From Prevotellaceae bacterium (GTDB taxonomy: Bacteria > Bacteroidota > Bacteroidia > Bacteroidales > UBA932), in the NCBI GenBank assembly GCA_031288885.1, contig JAITQP010000252.1, positions 1 to 6,281 of the forward strand: a stretch of DNA of 6,281 bases, written 5' to 3'. Shown piece by piece: positions 1 to 5,843 of the stretch. Within the stretch, counting starts at the first letter, position 1. Each line of letters opens with the position of its first letter. The position numbers and the translations under genes were made by a program. Under the pieces are notes generated by a model that ran no database searches, was not told the DNA's origin, and was given only the letters and a program-made list of their open reading frames with translations.

Positions 1-1
1 T

Positions 2-232
2 TCCCTTTTTAAAAAAGCGAGCGATTATAGAGAAGAGTTATTAACAAACATATCAGGATTAATTGATGAAGAATCATATGTCGGCCGTTCCAGAGACGGC
101 TCGGAGGGACAATTCACAAGGGAGCGTAAACTTCCTTTCAAATCGCTGATAATAATGCTGTTAAGAGGCATAAAATCATCGCTTCAACGTGAGTTGGACA
201 GTTTTTTCAAAACGGTTTTATCTACCGATTAA
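2..232 (+). pseudogene. IS4-type transposase, N-terminal fragment
   Basis: An open frame runs in from the left edge and gives 76 residues before a TAA at 230-232. The segment FTRERKLPFKSLIIMLLRG (about residues 38-56), followed by IKSSLQRELDSFFKTVLSTD, matches my memory of the N-terminal region of IS4-family DDE transposases common in Bacteroidota. In those proteins the chain continues for several hundred residues with the catalytic DDE residues; here it stops right after STD, so no catalytic domain is present and the fragment cannot encode an active enzyme. The beginning lies outside the window, since the only in-frame ATG is deep inside. Its A/T-rich codons differ from the G+C-rich genes to the right, consistent with a mobile-element remnant. 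The family assignment rests on recognition of the motif, not on a search. No terminal inverted repeat is visible. Confidence 0.75.
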
Positions 233-294
233 ACTGAGGAAATGGATACATAGGAATTTCTAATCGCTGAATTGCTGTAAAAAACAGATAAAGC

Positions 295-325
295 CTTGTA
301 CTATCAAAAAAATCCCCTATCTTTG
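295..325 (+). promoter_or_regulatory. Bacteroidota-type promoter of tRNA-Leu
   Basis: TATCTTTG at 318-325 is an exact match to the Bacteroidota -7 element TAnnTTTG. CTTG at 295-298 fits the -33 element (consensus TTTG) with a 19-base spacer, inside the usual 19-21. The predicted start of transcription falls about a dozen bases before the mature tRNA 5' end at 344, which is a sensible leader length. It is the best-formed promoter in the window. Confidence 0.75.
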
Positions 326-343
326 TATTGCATTAAAAGAAAT

Positions 344-427
344 GCCCAGATGGCGGAATTGGTAGACGCGCTGGTCTCAAACACCAGTGGTAGCAATATC
401 GTGCCGGTTCGATCCCGGCCTCGGGTA
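344..427 (+). tRNA. tRNA-Leu, anticodon CAA (reads UUG)
   Basis: This is an 84-base class II tRNA. The D stem is GCG/CGC (353-355 with 367-369). The anticodon stem is CTGGT/ACCAG (371-375 with 383-387), with loop CTCAAAC and anticodon CAA at 378-380. The long variable arm forms GGTA/TATC (389-392 with 397-400) closed by a GCAA tetraloop. The T stem is GCCGG/CCGGC (403-407 with 415-419), with loop TTCGATC. The discriminator is A427, as leucine tRNAs require. CCA is not encoded (CGC follows), so it must be added by the CCA-adding enzyme. Odd: the acceptor stem pairs badly. Pairs 1-72 (G-U, normal for Leu) and 2-4 are sound, but 5-68 and 7-66 are A-C mismatches and 6-67 is G-U. It has its own promoter upstream and terminator downstream, so it is probably a single-tRNA transcript. 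Confidence 0.95.
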
Positions 428-437
428 CGCTTCAGAG

Positions 438-479
438 CGCCAATAATCGTTGTTGTAGATTATTGGCGTTTTTGCTTTT
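438..479 (+). terminator. Rho-independent terminator of tRNA-Leu
   Basis: A perfect 11-bp stem, CGCCAATAATC (438-448) with GATTATTGGCG (458-468), encloses a 9-base loop. It is followed by TTTTTGCTTTT (469-479). It starts ten bases after the tRNA. There is no T-tract on the minus-strand exit side, so it does not look like a good terminator for tsaB, which converges on it and stops at 490. A smaller hairpin, CGCT-TCAG-AGCG (428-439), sits directly against the tRNA 3' end and overlaps the base of the terminator stem by two bases. Confidence 0.9.
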
Positions 480-489
480 ATTGGGTTTT

Positions 490-1179
490 TTAAAGCAGCT
501 TCTTTGTCGATTTAATAGCCACAAAGTCTTTCAGGTAAAACGGCTCAAAATACGCCACATCTTCAAAGCATTTTTGGGTGAAATGCTGCTCCGCCAGCTG
601 CGCCATGCCGCTCGCCGAGGCTTGCACCTCGATAAATACGGCGTTGGGGCTTTGCGCTACCTGCCTGAGCTTGCCGGCGCCGCTGCCGAAAAACACGATG
701 CGCCGCGCTCGGAGCTCCTCGGCAAAGCTGCTTTCGCTTACTACTTGGGCTGTAACCTCCGTTTGCTGCACGCCGTTAGCGTCGAACATCGCCGTGTAAA
801 CCTCCATGCGGCGCGCGTCGAGCATGGGGCAAAGCAGGTCGCTGGGGAGGAGCGCGGCTTTTGCCGACGCCAGCGCTGTTAGCGCGTGGAGGCTGCCCAC
901 CGCAATGAGCGGCTTGCCGGCGCCGTAGCACAAGCCCTTAGCGGTGCTTACCCCTATGCGCAAGCTGGTGTATGACCCGGGGCCTTTGCTCACCGCCACA
1001 GCGTCGAGCTGCGACGGCGCAACGCCCGCTTCGCCAAGCACGCCGCTGATGAACGGCGCAAGCAGCTTCGCGTGGTCGCGCTCCACGGCGCTCTCCCTGA
1101 GCGCAACCACCTCTCCGTTGCGCGCCAACGCTACGGAGCAAACCTCCGCCGAGCTCTCTATGCAAAGCAGCAAAGCCAT
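490..1179 (-). CDS. tsaB: TsaB, t6A tRNA-modification subunit
   Basis: This encodes a 229-residue protein of the ASKHA-fold TsaB family, close to the family's usual length. TsaB is the non-catalytic partner that pairs with TsaD (and TsaE) to transfer threonylcarbamoyl from TC-AMP onto A37 of ANN-reading tRNAs in the cytoplasm. Family marks visible in the sequence are an N-terminal IESS (residues 7-10, usual form IETS), DHAKLLAPFI (35-44), the signature SKGPGSYTSLRIGVSTAKGL (64-83), PMLDARRMEVYTA (118-130) and a C-terminal YLKDF (215-219). The start ATG is 8 bases after the cvpA-like stop, so both are probably translated from one mRNA. The stop lies about 20 bases from the tRNA-Leu terminator hairpin, and no minus-strand terminator is evident between the two, so tsaB transcripts may run antisense through the tRNA gene. 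No tsaD or tsaE is in the window. Identification is firm. Confidence 0.95.
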   Translation of the reverse strand: MALLLCIESSAEVCSVALARNGEVVALRESAVERDHAKLLAPFISGVLGEAGVAPSQLDAVAVSKGPGSYTSLRIGVSTAKGLCYGAGKPLIAVGSLHALTALASAKAALLPSDLLCPMLDARRMEVYTAMFDANGVQQTEVTAQVVSESSFAEELRARRIVFFGSGAGKLRQVAQSPNAVFIEVQASASGMAQLAEQHFTQKCFEDVAYFEPFYLKDFVAIKSTKKLL

Positions 1180-1187
1180 ACGCTGCG

Positions 1188-1730
1188 CTACCTTAGCTTT
1201 TCTATTTTCTCATCCACGCGCCTATCTATCTCATAGAGTGCGGATTTGAACTTACTGAAGTTGAGGTACGGAAACACCGACGGCGCAAACCTCGAAAGCG
1301 GCACGTAAAGCTTAGACTTGTTGACTTGCCCGCGCGGCATAAAGCGCAGCTGGCTATCAATTGTGTTGATAATTAGCAGCGTAATGCTGATAATGAGCGC
1401 CATTTTTACCACCGAAAAAACAACTCCCAGCAAGCGGTTGAGCCACCCCAGCAGCGCCAAGTGCACTATTCTTTGCGCGATATGCCCCGCCAAGCGGGCG
1501 AGAATAACTACTCCAATGAACGCCAGCGTAAACGAAATGACGGCAACCGTCTGCGTCCCCACGCCAAATCCTGTAATCCATGCGGCTAAAATGCTCGAAA
1601 ATTTGGCGGCAAGGTACACGCCAAGCACGATGGACAGCAGCGCAACAACCTGCATAATAAGCCCCTGCTTGAAGCCGGAGTAAATGGCAACGCAAAACAG
1701 CAGCGCAAGTAGAATATCAAAGATGCTCAT
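1188..1730 (-). CDS. CvpA-family inner-membrane protein
   Basis: This encodes a 180-residue, mostly hydrophobic protein with about four membrane segments (roughly residues 3-18, 25-42, 60-82 and 100-123) and a short charged C-terminal tail (about 130-180, ending RRVDEKIEKLR). The start MSIFDILLALLFCVAIYSGFK, with the YSGFKQGLIMQ turn after the first segment, and the GWLNRLLG motif before the last segment are typical of the CvpA (colicin V production) family. In Escherichia coli that family was first tied to colicin V export; its biochemical role is still poorly defined, so no function is claimed here. A longer reading frame extends upstream to 1790, but ATG 1730 is preferred: it gives the standard family N terminus, and a candidate promoter lies just upstream, inside the extension. 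It is the first gene of a unit with tsaB, 8 bases downstream. Confidence 0.87.
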   Translation of the reverse strand: MSIFDILLALLFCVAIYSGFKQGLIMQVVALLSIVLGVYLAAKFSSILAAWITGFGVGTQTVAVISFTLAFIGVVILARLAGHIAQRIVHLALLGWLNRLLGVVFSVVKMALIISITLLIINTIDSQLRFMPRGQVNKSKLYVPLSRFAPSVFPYLNFSKFKSALYEIDRRVDEKIEKLR

Positions 1731-1759
1731 AATAAATATTTTTAGGTGGTAAAAACGTG

Positions 1760-1790
1760 CGAATTTAGTAATTATTAGCGTGGGTTGCAA
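1760..1790 (-). promoter_or_regulatory. Candidate promoter of cvpA-like/tsaB unit
   Basis: Read on the minus strand, TAAATTCG (1767-1760) matches the TAnnTTTG element at all but one fixed position. A TTG (1790-1788) lies exactly 20 bases upstream as a -33 element. Transcription would begin roughly 25 bases before the ATG at 1730, in an A/T-rich leader with no Shine-Dalgarno sequence. Because of the mismatch this is weaker evidence than for the other promoters in the window. Confidence 0.45.
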
Positions 1791-1817
1791 GGCTTGCCAA
1801 AATTTATTTTATCTTTG
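1785..1817 (+). promoter_or_regulatory. Bacteroidota-type promoter of glgB
   Basis: TATCTTTG at 1810-1817 is an exact TAnnTTTG -7 element, identical to that of the tRNA-Leu promoter. The best -33 candidate is TTG at 1785-1787, with a 22-base spacer, slightly longer than usual. The leader to the ATG at 1841 would be only about 20 bases. The sequence before the start codon (TTTTTCCCTCAAAGC) has no Shine-Dalgarno motif, as is normal for this phylum. Confidence 0.65.
1787..1797. promoter_or_regulatory. Operator-like inverted repeat between divergent genes
   Basis: GCAAG-G-CTTGC is a perfect 5-bp inverted repeat about one base centre, overlapped at its left edge by the palindrome TTGCAA (1785-1790). 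It sits between the divergent -7 elements of the cvpA-like unit and glgB and covers the candidate -33 region of both. A dimeric regulator could bind here. That is inference from symmetry and position only, and short palindromes also occur by chance. Confidence 0.3.
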
Positions 1818-1840
1818 AGCTATAATTTTTCCCTCAAAGC

Positions 1841-3823
1841 ATGAAAACACCTGTACTCATTGCCCACGACGCCGGCCTGAAGCCCTACGAAAACGTTATT
1901 TGCAGGCGCATTGACAAGGCCAAGCAAGCCGAGCAGCGGCTCACCAACGGCAAGCCGCTGAGCGAAATCGCCAACAGCCACCTCTACTACGGCCTGCACC
2001 ACACCGGCAGCGGGTGGGCGCTGCGCGAGTGGGCGCCTAACGCGCAGTACGTTTACCTCATTGGCGAATTCAACGGGTGGAAGCCCGATAGCCGCTGGGG
2101 CTTCAGGCGCATTGGCGGCGGAAGCTGGGAGCTCACGCTCCCGCCGGAAATGCTGCACCACGGCGACCTCTACAAGCTGCTCATAGTTTGGGAAAACGGG
2201 AGCGGCGAGCGCATCCCGTCGCACTGCCGCCGCGTGGTGCAGGATGAGAAGACGCACATCTTTTCGGCGCAGGTGTGGCGTCCGCAGCAGCCGTACAGCT
2301 GGAAAAATGCGCCCCCAAAGCGCGTAAAAAATCCCTTCATCTACGAGGCGCACGTTGGCATGGCAACGGAGGAGTACCGCACGGGCACCTACGCAGAGTT
2401 TGCCCAAAACGTGCTGCCGCGCATTGCAGCGCTCGGCTACAACGTTTTGCAGCTCATGGCTGTTCAGGAGCACCCCTACTACGGCTCGTTTGGCTATCAG
2501 GTGTCCAACTTTTACGCGCCCAGCTTCAGGTTTGGCACTCCGGAGGAGCTCAAGGCGCTGGTGGACGCGGCGCACGGCTTGGGCATTGCCGTTATCATGG
2601 ACATTGTCCACTCCCACGCCGTGAAAAACGACAACGAGGGGCTGAGCCACTTTGACGGCACGGAGTACCAGTACTTCCACGCCGGCGCGCGCGGGCAGCA
2701 CCCCGTGTGGGATTCGCGCTGCTTTGACTACGGCAAGCCCGAAGTTATCAGCTTTTTGCTCTCCAACTGCAAGTACTGGCTGGAGGAATTTCGCTTCGAC
2801 GGGTTTCGCTTCGACGGCGTGACCAGCATGATGTACCTCCACCACGGCATAGGCATTGACTTTGTCAGCTACGGCATGTACTACGACCAGCACGCGGACG
2901 AGGACGCCATCACCTACCTCACCTTGGCCAACAAGCTGGTGCACGAGCTCAACCCCGCCGCGCTGAGCATTGCCGAAGACGTGAGCGGAATGCCGGCCTT
3001 GGCGGTGCCCGTTAAGGACGGCGGTATGGGCTTCGATTTTCGCATGAGCATGGGCGTAGCCGACTTCTGGGTAAAAACGCTCAAGGCAAAGAAGGACGAG
3101 CAGTGGCACGTGGGCGACATGTTCCACGAGCTCACCAACAAGCGCGCGGACGAAAAAACCATATCGTACGCCGAGTGCCACGATCAGGCCATGGTGGGCG
3201 ACAAAACCATTGCCTTTTGGCTGCTCGATAAGGAGATGTACACCGGCATGAGCATATTTGAGCCCAACCTGCTTGTGGATAGAGGCGTTGCGCTGCACAA
3301 GCTCATCCGCTTTGCCACGGTGTCCACGGCAGGCGACGGCTACCTCAACTTTATGGGCAACGAATTTGGGCACCCCGAGTGGATAGACTTCCCGCGCGAG
3401 GGGAACGGGTGGAGCTACCACTACGCCCGCCGCCAGTGGCGCCTTGCCGACGACGGCAACCTGCGCTACCGCTTCCTGCTGGCGTGGGACAAGGCTATCG
3501 TGGCGCTGGCCAAAAAAGAAAAAATCTACCGCGAACGGCCTTTTGCCATCGTGCAGAACTGCGACGACCAAGCGCTCATCTTCAAGCGGGGCGACGTGGT
3601 GTTTGCCTTCAACTTCAACCCCGTAAAGTCGTTCACCGGATACGGATTTGAGGTAGACGCAGGAGAATACACAACCATCCTGTGCAGCGACAACCCAGCG
3701 TTTGGCGGCTTTGGGCGCATAGACGAAAAAATATCCTACCTCACCTCCAGCGAAAACGGCAAGCACCTCCTCAAGCTCTACCTGCCCAGCAGGGCTGCCG
3801 TTGCGCTGAAGCGAAGGGTTTAA
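1841..3823 (+). CDS. glgB: 1,4-alpha-glucan (glycogen) branching enzyme
   Basis: This 660-residue GH13 enzyme cuts alpha-1,4-glucan chains and rejoins the piece through an alpha-1,6 link, making the branches of glycogen in the cytoplasm. The N-terminal part (about 55-145) is a CBM48-type beta domain (WALREWAPNAQYVYLIGEFNGW, split at 59-80). The (beta/alpha)8 barrel follows, with region I DIVHSH (254-259), the nucleophile D325 in GFRFDGVTSM, the acid/base E379 in SIAEDVSG and the stabilising D448 in YAECHDQAMVGDKT. The all-beta C-terminal domain spans about 565-660. The repeated FRFDGFRFDG and the ECHDQAMVGDKT block resemble eukaryotic/GBE1-like branching enzymes more than the usual bacterial GlgB, a form known in Bacteroidota; CHDQ replaces the common SHDQ/NHDQ. 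It appears to be a single-gene transcript with its own promoter and terminator. No glgA, glgC or glgP is adjacent. The ATG 1841 start fits the leader length and family N terminus. Confidence 0.95.
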   Translation: MKTPVLIAHDAGLKPYENVICRRIDKAKQAEQRLTNGKPLSEIANSHLYYGLHHTGSGWALREWAPNAQYVYLIGEFNGWKPDSRWGFRRIGGGSWELTLPPEMLHHGDLYKLLIVWENGSGERIPSHCRRVVQDEKTHIFSAQVWRPQQPYSWKNAPPKRVKNPFIYEAHVGMATEEYRTGTYAEFAQNVLPRIAALGYNVLQLMAVQEHPYYGSFGYQVSNFYAPSFRFGTPEELKALVDAAHGLGIAVIMDIVHSHAVKNDNEGLSHFDGTEYQYFHAGARGQHPVWDSRCFDYGKPEVISFLLSNCKYWLEEFRFDGFRFDGVTSMMYLHHGIGIDFVSYGMYYDQHADEDAITYLTLANKLVHELNPAALSIAEDVSGMPALAVPVKDGGMGFDFRMSMGVADFWVKTLKAKKDEQWHVGDMFHELTNKRADEKTISYAECHDQAMVGDKTIAFWLLDKEMYTGMSIFEPNLLVDRGVALHKLIRFATVSTAGDGYLNFMGNEFGHPEWIDFPREGNGWSYHYARRQWRLADDGNLRYRFLLAWDKAIVALAKKEKIYRERPFAIVQNCDDQALIFKRGDVVFAFNFNPVKSFTGYGFEVDAGEYTTILCSDNPAFGGFGRIDEKISYLTSSENGKHLLKLYLPSRAAVALKRRV

Positions 3824-3824
3824 A

Positions 3825-3844
3825 ACCCCGTTGGGGTGTTTTTT
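3825..3844 (+). terminator. Rho-independent terminator of glgB
   Basis: ACCCC (3825-3829) pairs with GGGGT (3833-3837) around a GTT loop. One G and six T follow (3839-3844). It begins two bases after the glgB stop codon. The stem is short but GC-rich and correctly placed, and it separates glgB from the next promoter. Confidence 0.8.
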
Positions 3845-3854
3845 CCACCGAGCG

Positions 3855-3885
3855 TTTCATTCTTCACCTTTTCTTGCTACCTTTG
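3855..3885 (+). promoter_or_regulatory. Promoter of the phosphatase/glycosyltransferase unit
   Basis: TACCTTTG at 3878-3885 is an exact TAnnTTTG -7 element. TTTC at 3855-3858 is a near match to the -33 element TTTG with a 19-base spacer. Transcription would start near 3890, giving a leader of about 30 A/T-rich bases to ATG 3920. This excludes the upstream in-frame GTG at 3836 as the real start. Confidence 0.7.
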
Positions 3886-3919
3886 CATAAACTATTTAAA
3901 TATAAACCATTCGAGCACC

Positions 3920-4711
3920 ATGAAAAATTTAGACGAGCTAACCTCTGATGTCTGCGCGCTGGCGCGCAATACGGGAAAATTCCTGCGCAAAGAGCGGGAG
4001 GGCTTCTCGCTAAGCCGCGTTGAAGTGAAAGGGCAAAACAACTTTGTGAGCGACGTTGACAAAAACGCCGAAAAGCAAATCGTTGCCTCGCTGCGGGGCT
4101 TGCTCCCCGAGGCCGGATTTATTGCCGAGGAGGGCACCGCCACCTGCAGCAACGAGCGCTACCGCTGGGTAGTTGACCCGCTGGACGGCACCACCAACTT
4201 CATCCACGGGCTGGCGCCCTACGCCGTGAGCATCGCCCTGATGGACGGCGACGAAGTGGTGCTGGGCGTGGTGCACGAGGCCGTGGCCGATGAGTGCTTC
4301 TACGCGTGGAAAGGCAGCAAGGCTTTCCTCAACGGGCGGGAAATACGCGTGTCGGAAGCCGCCACGGTGGAGACAGCCCTCGTCGCCACAGGGTTCCCGT
4401 ACTACAACTTTGAGAAGATACAGCGCTACCTGAACAGCCTCAACTACTTCATGCAGCGCTCGCACGGAATGCGCCGCCTCGGCTCCGCCGCTACCGACCT
4501 CGCGTACGTTGCCTGCGGGCGCTTTGAGGCGTTTTACGAGTACTCGCTGCAGCCGTGGGACGTGGCCGCAGGCTCGCTGATTGTGCAGCAGGCGGGCGGA
4601 AAGGTTAGCGACTTTTCGGGCGGAACCTCCTACATCTTCGGGCAAGAGCTGGTGAGCACCAACGCAAACATCTATGAAGAATTTCTGGAAATCGTAAAAA
4701 AGCACTTTTAA
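3920..4711 (+). CDS. Inositol-monophosphatase-family phosphatase
   Basis: This 263-residue protein belongs to the metal-dependent IMPase/SuhB family, which removes phosphate from inositol-1-phosphate or related small phosphates. All signature residues are in place: the FIAEEG metal glutamate (E70), DPLDGTTNF (residues 86-94, with D86, L88 and D89 as metal ligands) and the C-terminal QPWDVAAG with D214. VKGQNNFVSDVD (36-47) matches the N-terminal substrate/metal loop. Length is normal for the family. Members differ in substrate (inositol phosphate, fructose-1,6-bisphosphate, PAP, histidinol phosphate), and the motifs alone do not settle it; the closest overall look is SuhB-type IMPase. ATG 3920 is chosen over GTG 3836 because it follows the promoter and yields the typical N terminus. 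The glycosyltransferase begins 23 bases after its stop with no terminator between, so the two are probably co-transcribed. Confidence 0.93.
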   Translation: MKNLDELTSDVCALARNTGKFLRKEREGFSLSRVEVKGQNNFVSDVDKNAEKQIVASLRGLLPEAGFIAEEGTATCSNERYRWVVDPLDGTTNFIHGLAPYAVSIALMDGDEVVLGVVHEAVADECFYAWKGSKAFLNGREIRVSEAATVETALVATGFPYYNFEKIQRYLNSLNYFMQRSHGMRRLGSAATDLAYVACGRFEAFYEYSLQPWDVAAGSLIVQQAGGKVSDFSGGTSYIFGQELVSTNANIYEEFLEIVKKHF

Positions 4712-4734
4712 AGCATCTTGAAATCCGAAGCCAC

Positions 4735-5751
4735 ATGCCAAAAACTTCTGTCGTAATACTCAACTGGAACGGCAAAAAATTTTTGCAGCACTTTCTGCCC
4801 TCCGTCGTAGCCAACACCCATGACGCGCAAACCGAAATAGTGGTAGCCGACAACGGCTCCACCGACGGCTCGCGGGCGTACGTTGAGCAGCAATTCCCCC
4901 ACGTGCGCCTCATAAAGCTCGACCGCAACTACGGCTTTACCGGAGGCTACAACCGCGCCATGGCGCTCATAAGCTCCCCCTACACCGTGCTCCTCAACTC
5001 CGACGTTGGCGTGCCGCAGGGCTGGCTCGCGCCGCTGGTGCAGCACTTAGACAACAACGAAAGCGTGGGGGCGTGCATGCCCAAAATCCGCTCATTTGCG
5101 CAGCCGCAAAGCTTTGAGTACGCCGGAGCCGCCGGCGGCTTTATCGACCTGCTCGGATACCCGTTTTGCAGGGGGCGCATACTCGGCGCCATTGAGCAGG
5201 ATAGCGGGCAGTACAGCGACCTGCGCAAAATATTTTGGGCTACGGGCGCCTGCATGGTCGTGCGCACGGAGCTGTTCAAGAAGCTGGGCGGATTTGACGA
5301 CGACTTTTTTGCCCACATGGAGGAAATTGACCTCTGCTGGCGCATGCAAAACGCAGGGTACGACGTTACCTGCATCGGCGCTTCGGAGGTATTTCACGTG
5401 GGAGGCGGCACGCTGCCCAACAACAACCCCCAAAAGCTATTCTACAACTACCGCAACAACCTGCTCATGCTCTACAAAAACCTCCCCTTAGGCGTGCACT
5501 GTGCGGTGGTAACGCTGCGCATACTGCTCGACTGGATGTCGGCGCTAATATTCCTGCTACAGCTACGGTTTAGCTACGCCGGCGCGGTGCTCAAGGCGCA
5601 CATTGCCTTCTTTAAGCTCAAGCGCGGCAAGCGCAGCAAGCAGAGCAAGCTCGGCGCGGCGCGCCTCAGCGGCGTTTACAGGGGCAGCATAATCCTCAGC
5701 TACTTACTACTCGGGAAACGAACGTTTAATCAATTAGGAATTACGAATTAG
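4735..5751 (+). CDS. GT2-family glycosyltransferase (rhamnosyltransferase-like)
   Basis: This 338-residue GT-A-fold inverting glycosyltransferase transfers a sugar from a nucleotide-sugar donor to a growing surface glycan at the inner face of the inner membrane. Visible motifs in order are SVVILNWNG (5-13), ADNGSTDGS (38-46) for nucleotide binding, RNYGFTGGYNRAM (64-76), the DxD-like LNSDV (87-91), ATGACMVVR (169-177), and FFAHMEEIDLCWR (191-203) holding the catalytic acidic pair, then FHVGGGT (220-226). A hydrophobic stretch at about 252-295 followed by a lysine/arginine-rich segment (295-306) suggests C-terminal membrane association. The layout resembles WbbL-type rhamnosyltransferases, but donor and acceptor cannot be read from sequence. 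It is the second gene of a unit with the IMPase-family gene. Odd: its last codons, LGITN and the stop, lie inside a short repeat (5732-5755). Confidence 0.92.
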   Translation: MPKTSVVILNWNGKKFLQHFLPSVVANTHDAQTEIVVADNGSTDGSRAYVEQQFPHVRLIKLDRNYGFTGGYNRAMALISSPYTVLLNSDVGVPQGWLAPLVQHLDNNESVGACMPKIRSFAQPQSFEYAGAAGGFIDLLGYPFCRGRILGAIEQDSGQYSDLRKIFWATGACMVVRTELFKKLGGFDDDFFAHMEEIDLCWRMQNAGYDVTCIGASEVFHVGGGTLPNNNPQKLFYNYRNNLLMLYKNLPLGVHCAVVTLRILLDWMSALIFLLQLRFSYAGAVLKAHIAFFKLKRGKRSKQSKLGAARLSGVYRGSIILSYLLLGKRTFNQLGITN

Positions 5752-5755
5752 GAAT
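5732..5755. repeat. Short direct repeat forming the GT2 gene end
   Basis: The 10-mer AATTAGGAAT occurs at 5732-5741 and again at 5746-5755, separated by TACG, for a 14-base period. The glycosyltransferase stop codon TAG (5749-5751) is part of the second copy. The A/T-rich composition contrasts with the upstream codons. It resembles short ATTACGAATTAGG-type intergenic repeats that I recall from this phylum. Confidence 0.75.
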
Positions 5756-5788
5756 GGCGTTGCTGCAACAAAATCTTGCCATTGTCCT

Positions 5789-5843
5789 CGTCATTGTGAG
5801 CAAGGCGCAAGCACGCCTCGCGTCATTGCGAGCGGAGCGAAGC
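5789..5843 (+). repeat. Two tandem copies of a dispersed CGTCATTGCGAG repeat
   Basis: The first copy (5789-5812) starts CGTCATTGTGAGCAAGG and ends GCAAGC. The second (5821-5843) starts CGTCATTGCGAGCGGAG and ends CGAAGC. They are 32 bases apart and differ at several positions and by one base in length. This core is recognisable as the kind of short dispersed repeat, often found in inverted pairs, that is scattered between genes in many bacterial genomes. The clean second copy also forms the left arm of the inverted repeats described next. Confidence 0.7.

Noticed and set aside
275..287. CTGT-AAAAA-ACAG hairpin before the tRNA promoter
   Set aside because: A four-base stem in A/T-rich DNA is expected by chance, and there is no T-tract.
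296..493. A 65-codon plus-strand frame across the tRNA-Leu region
   Set aside because: It is the tRNA gene and its terminator read as protein, with no coding signature.
1731..1790. Twenty-codon upstream extension of the cvpA-like gene
   Set aside because: The extension is A/T-rich, overlaps the candidate promoter, and would place extra residues before the typical MSIFD membrane start.
1820..3766. A 648-codon open frame on the minus strand, antisense to glgB
   Set aside because: It mirrors glgB, whose G+C-rich third codon positions suppress stops on the opposite strand. Its translation is rich in V, A, H and R with no recognisable motif, whereas glgB has every catalytic residue of its family.
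3836..3919. GTG start at 3836 for the IMPase-family gene
   Set aside because: It overlaps the glgB terminator and lies upstream of the TACCTTTG promoter element, so the transcript would not contain it. ATG 3920 gives the normal family N terminus.
5789..5843. Possible CRISPR array from the two spaced repeat copies
   Set aside because: There are only two copies, they are diverged from each other, the gap is 8 bases, and inverted partners follow. This fits a dispersed repeat, not repeat-spacer units.
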